DNA from: Clytia hemisphaerica
Lineage: Eukaryota; Cnidaria; Hydrozoa; Leptothecata; Clytiidae
Length of the DNA stretch: 64,000 nt
Direction of reading: 5' to 3'
Assembly: GCA_902728285.1 (NCBI GenBank)
Contig: CACVBU010000363.1
Location: 434,001-498,000, forward strand
In this document: piece after piece, positions 1-9,320 of the stretch
How the letters are laid out: each line of letters begins with the position of its first letter
How positions within the stretch are numbered: position 1 is the stretch's first letter
Made by a program: the position numbers and the translations under genes
The notes under the pieces: generated by a model
Told to the model about the DNA's origin: nothing
Seen by the model: the letters and a program-made list of their open reading frames with translations, nothing else
The model's database searches: none

Positions 1-22
1 ATTATTATTATTATGATGATGT
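1..22. repeat. ATT/ATG microsatellite at the LINE 3' end
   Basis: A run of ATT then ATG triplets at the window edge. Read on the minus strand it follows the end of the reverse-transcriptase ORF as a triplet tail, a common 3' tail of some non-LTR retrotransposons. It may continue beyond the window. Confidence 0.5.
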
Positions 23-77
23 ATACAAGCTCACAGGCCCGAGGTGAACCTCTACGAACCGATTTCTAATTACAATA

Positions 78-1089
78 TTAATATGTCAAGTATCTTAGTT
101 GGTGTTTTTCCCACGCTTTGTTTAGGCTTTCTTTAAACGATTTGATTGAGGTTGACTCGATGACAAATCGCGGTAGTGCATTCCATGTTGGGATCGATCT
201 ATAGTAGAAAGATTTCGTCTGAGCCCCACGAAAACCATCATCAGCAAAGTTTGGAACAAATTCATGATCATGGAATCTGGTTGGACGGGATTTTTTAACA
301 AACTTGTTCCGAGTTGTCTGTGGGTCGTAAAAATGAATATGCTTATATATTTGCACCATATCACTGAAAAGCCTTCTGAACTCAAGAGATGGAAGTTTGA
401 GTCTTTTTAAACGTTCTTCGTAGTGGAGATTTCGATATTGAGGAATCAGTCTTGTCGCCCGTCTTTGAACACCTTCAATCAAATTTATACTACGACGCAA
501 ATTTGGCTGCCATACTGATTGTGCATATTCCAAGTGACTTTTGATGACTCCAAGGATTGAATTTGCTTTGTTAACCTGTTTGGGTATATGCTCCTCGAAA
601 GTTAGTTCCGAATCGATCAAGATGCCGAGGTCTTTTTCTTCAAAAACATGTTCAAGTTCATTACCCCCAAGCTGGTATCTGTGTGCATGCTTGATGTTGG
701 CGAATTTACCTATTGTTAAGACATGACATTTATCAGGATGGAACGTGAGTAACCAATCCTGAGACCACTTTTCCATTTCATCGATATCTCTTTGTACAAC
801 GATAGAGTCTTCTACCGAATCTATAGTCTTCACTATTTTCGTGTCATCAGCGAAGAGAAATGCATCCGAAACTTCTTTGTCTGGCAAATCATTGATGTAA
901 ATGACAAATAGCAGAGGTCCAAGTACACTTCCTTGAAGAATCCCACTTACGACAGGGTTAGTTGTTGATTTGGCTGAGTTGACTTTGACCAGCTGCTTGC
1001 GATCTGACAAAAACGATGTTATCCAGTTTAGTAGACTTCCAAAAATTTCAGATCCAGAAAAGCGTGTGTCTGCGAAAATAATTGACGTA
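78..1089 (-). mobile_element. 5'-truncated non-LTR retrotransposon (LINE), reverse transcriptase C-terminal half
   Basis: The minus-strand ORF encodes the second half of a LINE reverse transcriptase. It has the G-x-L-Q-G-S-V-L-G-P-L-L-F block, then INDLP, then the catalytic FADD box (A-F-L-F-A-D-D-T), the thumb region, and a conserved C-terminal part with IEGVQRRATR and NALP motifs. An ATG lies at 1010, but the frame stays open to about 1089, where it meets a run of A residues at 1090-1112; the EN domain and the first half of the RT are missing. This is the jockey/CR1-type RT family. No intact upstream ORF is seen, so the copy is a dead 5'-truncated insertion. The exact clade is not resolved. 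Confidence 0.85.
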
Positions 1090-1112
1090 AAAAAAAAAAA
1101 AAAAAAAAAAAA
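1090..1112. repeat. poly-A run at the truncated LINE edge
   Basis: A homopolymeric A tract borders the truncated 5' side of the LINE fragment. It may mark the insertion junction or simple slippage. Confidence 0.6.
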
Positions 1113-2160
1113 ATTCGTAATGTATTTTACAGTAATGTTTTTCAGAATTTAAAGTTCAGGCGAGAATCGCAATTTTAGCACTTCCACTTTATTCATTGAA
1201 TATTTCGATTTTGTAGGGGCTTTGTGGCTTATAGGCTATCTTCCAAACCTTATTGAAGCAAATTTGAGCTTTTAAATCCTGAGATCCTCAGGTCGTAAGT
1301 CTTAAGTCTCGTTTTAAAACTCTTCTTTCCAATTGTAGTTTAACGCGCTTAAAAATCATCGTGGTGTTTAAAATTATTTTGTCAATGATTGTAGACCAAA
1401 ATGACTTTACCCCCTTCAATGCTCCATAAGAAATCTTTCCACAGCTTTGCCAACTATGGCTATGGCAAAACCGGTTCTAACGGACCATATAATGAGAAAA
1501 TAACATAAAAAACCCATATATACTACTTGGTAAAGGTTAAAGCAAAAAAAAGTTTTTTCGCCATCAGACTATTATTTGGTTTTTCGAAAAATATTTTTTC
1601 TTTTTACACCCTTACAACGCATTTTCCCTGTCGACCCTGCACTTCACTGTCTGTCACCAGCGGACTTTTCGATCAATATATATGATTGCTCATTAAATTT
1701 CTTAGTCTTTATTTATAAACATGGGTATGCAATTTAAAATTTCATATACTACATAGTTATCTCAAATTAATTTGCTTATATTTCGCTAACAATTATAAAA
1801 ATAAAGGAATCCCTCTTAAAGAGAAAATTTGAAATAGTTCTAAGATTCAAAGATTTAAAAGAAATGTGAAATGTATTTTTTTTTTTATAAACGGTTGCAT
1901 TGGACGAATCGTAGATTTGCCTATTGGATAGCTTTAGTTTTAAAATGTGGTACATGTAATAATCTCACAATTTTCCTTATCACTTTAAAACTTTGAGTGT
2001 TCAGTTTAAATACAGTTGTAGTTTTCCATAAATCAAATGCCACTACTATGTGAGATGGTAAAAATCACAATCTCAATACCTCGGTAAATTATTTCGATCA
2101 GCGAATGTGAATCTTATCAACGATGTTGTTTATACCCTTCACAACCTATATGATCTTCCT
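1113..2160. other. non-coding interval downstream of the PARP-fusion gene
   Basis: AT-rich sequence between the LINE fragment and the stop codon of the minus-strand PARP-fusion gene. It should include that gene's 3' UTR. I see no coding exon here and no convincing inverted repeat. Confidence 0.5.
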
Positions 2161-2304
2161 CTACTTCTTATATTTGATCAGATATCGTGGATATACTTGA
2201 TCACCTTCAACGACGTACATATTAGGATTAGCAATGTTGTCCACAAGACTATCGAACAAAATGTTTCCTTGCCGCACTGGTGGACGTACATATTGGCCTT
2301 GACC
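2161..2304 (-). CDS. exon 7: C-terminus of PARP domain and stop
   Basis: 48 codons including TAG after acceptor ATGTTACAG. Encodes R-P-P, then F-D-S-L-V-D-N (the F/Y-D-S-x-V-D block), N-P-N-M1083-Y-V-V and Y-P-R-Y-L-I-K-Y. The third triad position, Glu in poly-ADP-ribosylating PARPs, aligns with Met1083, as with the hydrophobic residue in mono-ADP-ribosylating members. Confidence 0.88.
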   Translation of the reverse strand, partial: GQGQYVRPPVRQGNILFDSLVDNIANPNMYVVEGDQVYPRYLIKYKK

Positions 2305-5300
2305 CTGTAACATAATAGATTGAAAAACAATTTGGTCGTATTCTTTAATGGCAATTACAAATCGTAGATTGAAGGAGAAAGGATTTTTTCAAAAATGTTT
2401 TATATCCAGGGATATTTTAAAAGAAGCGCATTCTTGGCAAACAAATAACGGAGAGTTTAAAGTGCTACAGTATTTAAGCCTGAGTTAAGAAGAATCCTGA
2501 GAATGGGATTGAAATTTTGAATTTTCTCAATTTTTTCTTCAAATTTCACTAAAATGCCACACTATTTAGGACTAGTGTTTTATTCTTTCATGTACCATAA
2601 CAAGCGGCACATCCGATAATGTTATTGGTATTAAATTTCGCAGGCTACAAAATTTCGCGGGTACTTAATTTTGCGAAATTTCGCGAAATTTCATACTGTT
2701 TAAATTTTTCAAAAGTACAAAATCGCGAAATTAAATACACGCAAAAAAATTTCAAAATAGACCGAAAATCCGTCACTAGTTTTGTTACTATTTTTGGTAT
2801 GTTTACACCCAATACATTGTGTTTCAAGCGAAATCAGTCATATTTTTGCTTTATTCCCACTTTTTGAAAATGCCCAATTTTAGCAAATCGCAAAATTTTC
2901 GCGAAATTTTGTAACCCGTGAAATATAATACCAATAAGGTACACACTCTTACCAAAGTCGAATAGCCAATCAATACATCAGCTAAAAACATATACGATAG
3001 CCCATTTCCATCAACAGATTTGCAATATCTACTTGACATAACTGCATCTCTTGCAAAATAAACACCTTTACCATATGCGTGGGCTGTGTTCACTCGTCCA
3101 TCGAAGTTTTGAGCACAAATCGCTTCTACAATTTTATGGCTGGTTCCATGCCATATTTGTTTTTCATTGACATTCGCTTCACCGTTTGTTTTTTTCATAT
3201 TCTGCTTCTTCCTTTAAAAAGAAAAGAGAAAAAAGTTTCTTTGCCTCCTTTCTAGAAGAAATCACAGAAAATTAAGAAATCAAATCATTAAGTACTACAA
3301 AAGGTTAAATAAATATTTTAAAGCAGTTGCTTTATGAAGATCTGAGCTTTTGGGAGATTTGTTGAGAAATTTTATACGCACTTCTCTTTTTTCCTTAGAA
3401 ATCAGCTCTCAGAAATGACTCATGACTGGCCTATATTTATTTGTTTTTCCTTGACTATATCCCTTATCCTTCATTGTAAGATGTTCAAAAAGTACGTTCG
3501 TCCATAGACTAGTAAACTAGTCGTTGAAAACAGACCCATATACAAAAAATCAAGCTCCAAATAAAAAGAATCGAAGGGGTGAAGTTGCGTCTCTTTTCTG
3601 AATTTCAACGACTAGAAGCTACTTCCCTCAAAAAACGTTGTTTAATTTTACAACTTTTTTTAGGTTTTTGAGAATCCATCCAACTTTTTTGACTAAATGA
3701 TATTTCATAGTAACATTGAACATGGGAACATATAAATAAATGAGCATTTCTAAAAACGCAATAAACAGAAAGAAAAATAAATGCAATCCCGCACGAGTCA
3801 GACATACAGAAATCTGTATGTCTCTCCTTGCGATTTTAGGTGAAGAAAAAAAGGCGTTGGAAGTAGCTTCTAGTCGGTTATTTTCCTTTTCTCTCACGGG
3901 CGCTGAATATTTAATTAGTGTTTACATTATTTGATTGACAGTGTTATTATAAGTAATAACCGACTAGTTTACTAGTCTAGTTCGTCCATTTTTCACCATA
4001 TCTTGGACCCCCTCTGTCTGTCAGTATTCGAGTGTTCAAGTAACCCGCTCTAATACTTTCGTTTCTATCTTATGTTTCCCGGAAATTTCTACTTCATAAT
4101 TTTAATCTTTTCACAATGACTGAGCACTTGCAATATTTTGACTCCATACATTACTTTAGATCACGATCAGATCCAGATATGAAATAAAAAATCGTTGCTT
4201 CAACTTACAAACAATATCGTTGAAACGTTTGTACATTACAAACTTCTTGGATGGATGCAATCTTTCCATTCGCTTGTCCTCCGACTTGATTGCTATTGTA
4301 TTGTTGTCTCATAGTTTGTGTGAATTGAGCAGCAATTTCATTAAACTTCTGATCAGTCACAGGGATCAATACATAGCCGGCATCTGGAACATTATTCCAA
4401 TGTGCAGGAACCTCGAAGATGTTTGGTTGAGGTGGCTTATCCTCGCTAAAAATAAGAGAATGTATTAGTATTCCAAGTGTGAAATATCTACTATACATGA
4501 AATTGGAAATTTGCTATTTTATAGTCACTCTTTGATACAAAAAATTAATTGGCTATTCCAGAAAAAGTGTGTACCCCCTATGTTGAGGAGGTGTGACGTC
4601 CAGTGAATGAAGAAATCCAGGTTGGTCAGTAAAATCGGGTTGAAAATCCAGGGTAGTCAGTATAACGAGGTCGAAATCCAGGGTGGTTAAAAAAAAAGGG
4701 AGAAAAGAATCCAAGTCCTGAAAAATTGGAAAAAAATTCAGGGGGGTCACCTTTTTAAAAAACGACCTCCTCAACATAGGGGGTAAAAATTAGAAATTAG
4801 AAATAGAAGCTGCGTAGGAGAGCAAAGAAAAGTTGCCGAGAGGTTGCTTTCTTTCCCCGCGTGATATCGCTTCAGCCCGACCGGTGTGTCAGTCTAAACA
4901 TGGCTTAAAAAAGTCCCCGTTTCCAAAAATTATATGTTCCAATTAAATGAAATTTATAATTATCCTCAAAAACATTTCTTTCGAGCTGAAATATCATTTG
5001 ATTGTAATTTTTGATGAATGAAAATATTCCCTAAGGCTGTATATACTCCCTGGGACTGAAATTTGGTTTTCTGATTTTCAAAACCCTTAGGTGGTCTTTG
5101 GAAGTCTAAATATGGTACCCTAAAGGGCAGCACATACCCGTACCCTCCATTTGCCCAAGGGGCACTGAGTGGTGTAAAAACTTACATTGGAACTGCGCGT
5201 CTCTCAACTTTTTTCTCCTCTTCATTGTCCAAGTTCATCACGAGCATGTCTTCAAAATCCAACATATGGTCCACTCCATCTTCGGATGAGAATTCGATAT

Positions 5301-8300
5301 AATTTGGTCCACCCTCCATCTTGTACCTTTGATAATGTACATCAAGAAGTTCCGAATTTATCTAAAATATTTGAAAATAAATAATTTGAATCAAGTCCAA
5401 ATTCAACCTAACGCTTAGGGGGAATCCTTCTTATTTTCAAGTTATCTTATAAAGTTTAAAGATTAAAGATTAAATAGACGTTAAAACAACTATGTTTGAT
5501 TGCCTGGATTCCGCCATCTAATCGCTGTGTTTGTCAGATTCATCGTGTTTAAATTTGTACTGACAGCAGCATAGCAAACAGCTTTAGATGTATTTATAAC
5601 GGGAAAAGATTTGCCTTGAAAATTTTTTAGAGGATGATTGAATTGTTTCAAACGACAGCTCTTAACCCTTGAGAAAAATAGCCAACCAAAAGTCTTAACT
5701 TCAACATTAAATCATACTCACGCCATCATTTTTATCGAATTCCTGCCATACTCCACCAACTTCATACACCCATTCATATCTTTCCTTTTTTATAACTTTG
5801 AGACACGTCTTACAAAATTCGTCATCATCGACAGTTGGTTGTTTACAGTATTTGCACCTGGTAGGCTGTAAGACTGGTTGTTGTTCTTCAACTTCATCTT
5901 CAATTGCGAGATCTTCGACATCCTTAATTTAATATAAAGCATTACTTTACAGAAAAATTATGGCGTTCTAAATTCGAAAACTTCGATCAATAAATCGGCC
6001 TCAATAAAATTAACGTAAATGGCTAAAATCTAGAATCTAATATTCATTCAAGTTGGCTTCCTTGTAATCTTTAGGTTCTTTACAATCTTGAGAATCCCTA
6101 CTATGGATATTTGAGCTGTATCCTAGAGAATTGACATCCCCATTGCAATTGGTCAACGAGGTTGGGGGTGTTTAGCTACTTAAAATTTAGCTTCTTTTTA
6201 AGACATTTAGAAATCTACAAAATGAAGACTTTCAAGAGACATTACGAATCAAAATCCCCGGTCGGACCTATCTATCTCTGGTCAAGTTTAGAAAATTTAA
6301 TCCCTTTAGGGTTTCAGATACCACCGTGGCACTGAGACAGGAGAGGCATAAGCATGGTATCTACCTTTGCAATATCATCTTCTTGGTCTTCACCCTTATC
6401 ATTCTGCTCATCGTCATCTGTATCATTTTTACCGTCACCGTCACCGTCATTATCAGCATTGTCTTTGTTTCCATCTTCGTCATCTTTTACTGGTCGATTA
6501 TCCTCATTATCTGCATTTCCTTCGCCTGTTACTTTTTGGAGTAACTCCTTTTGTTTGGTGACGCACTCCTGACAAGAAATCGAGCCATCAACGATAGGGT
6601 TTTTATTGCAAATGACACATTTTGCTTGATTCGGGTTAAAGGCTAGTCTTGCATCAGCTTCTTGTTGATCCTTTTTCGATTGAGCAAAACAGCCTTCACA
6701 TAAACCGAATCCGTTTTCGGTGAAATAGACTTTAAGACATTTGGAACATTGACCTTTCGGTTCCGGATTATATCGTGGTGGCTTTTGAAACTTTTGATTC
6801 TGTTGCCTTTCTAAGAATTTTCGTTGTTCATCTTTTCGTGCGATCATTTCTTGTTGTTGCTTGTACTCGAGTTCTGGTTTGAATGGTTGTTTTTGAGGGA
6901 GAGCTTTCTGTTCTTGAGCAATGGCAAAGCCGTTGTTCGCAGCATGGTACTGGTTGTACTTGTTAGCAGCGTCATAATAATCTTCATTGCTGTTGTTATT
7001 GAAAGGAGGTTGTGGTTTATGAATGGGAAACGGCGGTTGGTATCCATTTTCCTGAAGAGGATAAGTTTGATTTTGGTGATTGAGATAGTGGTGTCCATCG
7101 TATCCAGTTTTGACAACCTGGTTAGGTTTGTATTGGTTTTGATAATTAACGTTTTGCTGACCATCAGGTGCTAGGGCAAAAGGTGCACCATATCCGGTAT
7201 GCACAGCATTTTTTGTAGGTTGATACTGATGATGGTTGTATGTTTGATTCTGGTGAAATGGGGGTCCGTGTTGTGGTGATTGTCCCAAAGCTGGTCCATT
7301 TGTTGCATGACTGTTTGGCATTTGATGTGCAGGATGATATTGCTGCCGATTATGATTGAAGAAAGGATTTTGCTGGTTGTATGCTGTGGGTGACGCTGGT
7401 GGTTGCTGGTTGTATGCTGTGGGTGATGGTGATGGTTGCTGGTTGTATGATGTGGGTGATACTGGCGGTTGCTGGTTGTATGCTGTGGGTGATGGTGGTG
7501 GTTGTTGGTTGTATGCTATGGGTGACAGTGGTGGTTCTGCATATTGGCCAGAATAGCGTTGATGTTGTACATGTTGATTTTGGTATAGGTATTGCTGTTG
7601 ATTTATAGCATTGCCTCTTTCGGTAGCCCATCTTGTAACAATTTCAAGCGTAGCTGTCATCATCTTTTGAGTATGTTCATTTGGCATTTTGAAACTCAAT
7701 TCAGCAACTGTTGTTGTTACAGATCCTTGTAAAGTGATGACATCCAAATATCTTCGAAGCATGTATAATGAATTTGCAAATTCTTGATCTCGTAAAAATC
7801 GAACAGGGATATTTGAGCCATTGGAACGTACTAAAGGTGCATGATAATTTGAATTAGGGCTGTTGTTGTTAAATGTACTGAAATTTAAATCATCATTTCT
7901 GGCGATAAGCAGGGGTGAAAAATTATCTGAATTGTAACCAATCAGGACGGGAGATCTAGCACAGTTTTCTGGTGATCGCATCAGCGGCAAATAGATTCCT
8001 TCCAAACGTATAGCATTAGCGCTCTCCTCTTGATCTCCATAACCAGCGTAAACAATGATAGGTCGCCCAATTATATTTGCCAAAATAAAGATATGTATAG
8101 CTTCAATCGAAGCGTATTTCTTTGTTCGTGGATGAGGATTTTGATCTTTAACATTGCTTAAATAGTATTCCCACGATTTATTAAACTCTTTATTGTAATC
8201 TTTTGGAGATGATCGCTGCAAAGCCATCAAACATTGTTGGTGATCATTAACCCAACGAGTATAATAATCTCCTGAAATTGTGACAAAAATAATACAAAAA

Positions 8301-9320
8301 TTTACTCCACACAAATTGATATTGCACTTTCATTAGATGGATACATTTCAACCACGTTTAAAAACTACCATACATGTTTTTTTATAAGCAAGTGTCTGCC
8401 CCTGTATCAGGCTCGCATTGTGCTTACCATTCTATTGTTCTTAAACAACAGAGCCATTGTTTAAGTACCAAAAACTGAGCCTGTGTATGTGTGAGTCTTA
8501 TAAATGTTATGCTTATAGATAAAAAACATGTATGGGCTTTTGGCTTTTTCTCACTACGTAAACTAAGGCACTTGGAATCTTCACTGACATTTAAGCTCTA
8601 AACAATAGTATTCAGAATACCACCCCATTGCTTTAGCGCTTCTATTCAAACTATTTTACTGTTGGTTTGCCCCTTTATTTAATCTGTGTCACAGGAAGAG
8701 ACAGGGGTGTATATTTGTAATTTTTCACTTTAAAAGGCAAAGTTATAGAGGACAATGAAAATAAATAGTCTGGGAGCAGAATCCAAAACAGCAATTTTGC
8801 TTACCCAGTTTTTCTAACGTTCACAATGTCCATATAACGTTAGATGAACGTTGAAACAACGTTGTGTGTCAGCTGGGTAACCTAGGAAGAATCATGACTG
8901 AAATGAAGAAGACCTGTTCGTATCTTAAGCTCACTTACCATCCCTACTTTCCATGTTCATTATTTGAAAGATTGCTTGTCTGAGAATATGTGCTTTGTCT
9001 TGCAAACCAAAAATATAAACAGATACGGAATGAATTAATGAGTTGCCATCATCTTCGACGTACACTGGCAATAGAGGTTTTACGTTTGGATTCCAATTAA
9101 TTGCAGATTTTTTCTCCATACTTCTCAGTAAAGAATAATCACTAATATATTTGATCAGATTGTTTGTAAAACCATGTGGCAACATTATGGTAGAGCTGGT
9201 GAATTTAGCGTCCATAAAATGTTGGTACCCTGATGTGGTGAATGCTCGAAATATAATTTCTTGCATATTTCTACAAGCATCTTTGTCACATTTGTCAAAT
9301 GTAGTTTTTCTATTATCCAT
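2161..9320 (-). CDS. A20-like pseudo-OTU / zinc finger / WWE / PARP fusion protein (7 exons)
   Basis: Exons in transcript order: 9320-8939, 8271-6365, 5922-5722, 5361-5186, 4445-4209, 3211-2953, 2304-2161. All six introns are GT...AG and every junction phase agrees, giving 1102 codons including TAG. Domains: OTU fold of the A20/Cezanne type (about residues 15-255), Gln/Pro/Asn-rich linker with 11-residue repeats, four-Cys zinc modules (Cys636-655, 679-697, 786-803), acidic Asp/Asn stretch, WWE (about 810-887), and PARP catalytic domain (about 895-1101). In known families, OTUs of this type cleave or bind polyubiquitin, WWE binds iso-ADP-ribose or poly-ADP-ribose, and such PARPs modify proteins with ADP-ribose. 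The OTU lacks the catalytic Cys and His, so it is more likely a ubiquitin binder than a protease. The start ATG at 9320 is preceded by in-frame TAA, so I take it as the initiator; a spliced 5' UTR exon (TTGTAG just upstream) is likely. Likely cytosolic or nuclear; no signal peptide or membrane span seen. Confidence 0.87.
2625..2934. mobile_element. MITE with TTGGTATTA TIRs and TA target site
   Basis: Left end reads TA-TTGGTATTAAATTTCGC; right end is the imperfect complement ending TAATACCAA-TA. The interior is built of TTTCGCGAAATTT-type motifs. TA flanks fit a Tc1/mariner-type MITE. Its right end is less than 20 bp from the splice donor of exon 6. Confidence 0.75.
2953..3211 (-). CDS. exon 6: PARP catalytic core with His and Tyr of the triad
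   Basis: Encodes N-E-K-Q-I-W-H989-G-T and H-A-Y-G-K-G-V-Y1019-F-A-R-D, the NAD-binding His and Tyr blocks of PARPs, then S-S-R-Y-C and M-F-L-A-D-V-L-I-G. The junctions restore L968 upstream and L-G downstream. Donor TTTG|GTAAGAG. Confidence 0.88.
3212..4208 (-). other. intron 5 with a MULE-like MITE
   Basis: GT-AG intron of 997 bp carrying the element at 3506-3979. No coding sequence is seen. Confidence 0.7.
3506..3979. mobile_element. 474-bp MITE, TIR AGACTAGTAAACTAGTCG, with 10-bp TSD
   Basis: TIRs AGACTAGTAAACTAGTCG and complement. The flanks at 3496-3505 and 3980-3989 are identical (GTTCGTCCAT), a 9-10 bp target duplication as seen with MULE-type elements. A second inverted pair lies inside (ACTAGAAGCTACTTCC at 3610-3625 and its complement near 3859-3874), so the element can fold in two nested stems. 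Non-coding. Confidence 0.82.
4209..4445 (-). CDS. exon 5: N-terminal PARP catalytic domain
   Basis: Begins with one base completing an Ile codon and ends with two bases (TT). Encodes P-A-H-W followed by F-x-x-I-A-x-Q-F-x-x-T and I-Q-E-V-C-N-V-Q-T-F-Q-R-Y, the opening helix and the I-x-x-I-x-R-V-Q-N-x-x-L-W-x-x-Y equivalent of WWE-PARP catalytic domains. Acceptor TTATTTTTAG, donor TGTTT|GTAAGT. Confidence 0.85.
4446..5185 (-). other. intron 4 with a 214-bp MITE
   Basis: GT-AG intron. It contains the MITE at 4572-4785 and otherwise unremarkable AT-rich sequence. Confidence 0.7.
4572..4785. mobile_element. MITE with 21-bp TIRs (TACCCCCTATGTTGAGGAGG...)
   Basis: A perfect inverted repeat of about 21 bp, TACCCCCTATGTTGAGGAGG at the left and its complement at the right. 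The inside holds imperfect copies of a GAAATCCAGGGTGGTCAGT-like unit. Non-autonomous, no ORF. It sits inside intron 4 of the PARP-fusion gene. Confidence 0.85.
5186..5361 (-). CDS. exon 4: C-terminal half of WWE domain
   Basis: Starts in phase 0 and ends with two bases of a codon. Ends in M-L-D-F-E-D-M-L-V-M-N-L-x8-V-E-R-R, matching the typical WWE ending (Y-x-V-D-F-x-x-M-x-Q-x-N ... x-R-R). In place of the usual Q there is V, so poly-ADP-ribose contacts may differ. Donor CCAAT|GTAAG. Confidence 0.82.
5722..5922 (-). CDS. exon 3: third zinc finger and start of WWE
   Basis: 67 codons, phase 0 at both ends. Carries an acidic lead, then Cys786-x2-Cys789-x10-Cys800-x2-Cys803, then Y-E-W-V-Y-E-V-G-G-V-W-Q-E-F, the first Trp-containing strands of a WWE domain. 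Acceptor TTAAATTAAG, donor GGC|GTGAGT. Confidence 0.82.
6365..8271 (-). CDS. exon 2: C-terminal OTU, Gln/Pro repeats, two zinc fingers, acidic stretch
   Basis: Starts with the OTU helix region (I-E-A-I-H-I-F-I-L-A-N, then G-I-Y-L-P-L, then S-P-V-L-I-G-Y). In this family the next block contains the catalytic His; here it reads S-D-N244-F-S-P-L-L, so the His is Asn. Then follow about 370 residues rich in Gln, Asn, Pro, Tyr and His, and two zinc modules: Cys636, 639, 652, 655 and Cys679, 682, 694, 697 (C-x2-C-x11/12-C-x2-C, close to the A20-type spacing). The exon ends in an Asp/Asn/Glu-rich tract and a donor AAG|GTAGAT. Length is unusual for an exon in this gene. The low-complexity half is probably disordered. 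Confidence 0.85.
7368..7535 (-). repeat. 33-bp coding tandem repeat, YNQQPPxSPTA units
   Basis: About five tandem units of 11 codons within the linker of the PARP-fusion protein, each reading Y-N-Q-Q-P-x-x-S-P-T-x. The units differ at the x positions (P, V, S, A), so the array has diverged while the frame was kept. S-P-T is a potential proline-directed phosphorylation site in each unit. Confidence 0.8.
8272..8938 (-). other. intron 1 of the PARP-fusion gene
   Basis: GT-AG intron of 667 bp. Near its 5' end (8803-8880) lies a small inverted structure with TTACCCAG on one side, CTGGGTAA on the other and repeated AACGTT motifs, possibly a short MITE remnant. Nothing coding is seen. Confidence 0.6.
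8939..9320 (-). CDS. exon 1: N-terminal half of pseudo-OTU domain
   Basis: Encodes residues 1-127 plus one base of codon 128. It contains the OTU block D91-G92-N93-S94-L-I-H followed by S-V-S-V-Y-I-F-G-L-Q-D, which lines up with the D-G-N-C-L-x-H and G-x-Q-D blocks of A20, Cezanne and TRABID. The nucleophilic Cys is Ser94 (codon TCA, two base changes from any Cys codon, so not a simple read error). Donor is G|GTAAGTGAG at 8938. Confidence 0.85.

Noticed and set aside
6326..7631. Several open frames on both strands opposite or shifted from exon 2 of the PARP-fusion gene
   Set aside because: They are products of the low-complexity repeat and acidic tract; their proteins are hydrophobic or repetitive shadows.
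8803..8880. Short MITE with TTACCCAG/CTGGGTAA ends in intron 1
   Set aside because: Only 8 bp of terminal complementarity and no target duplication; too weak for a separate call.
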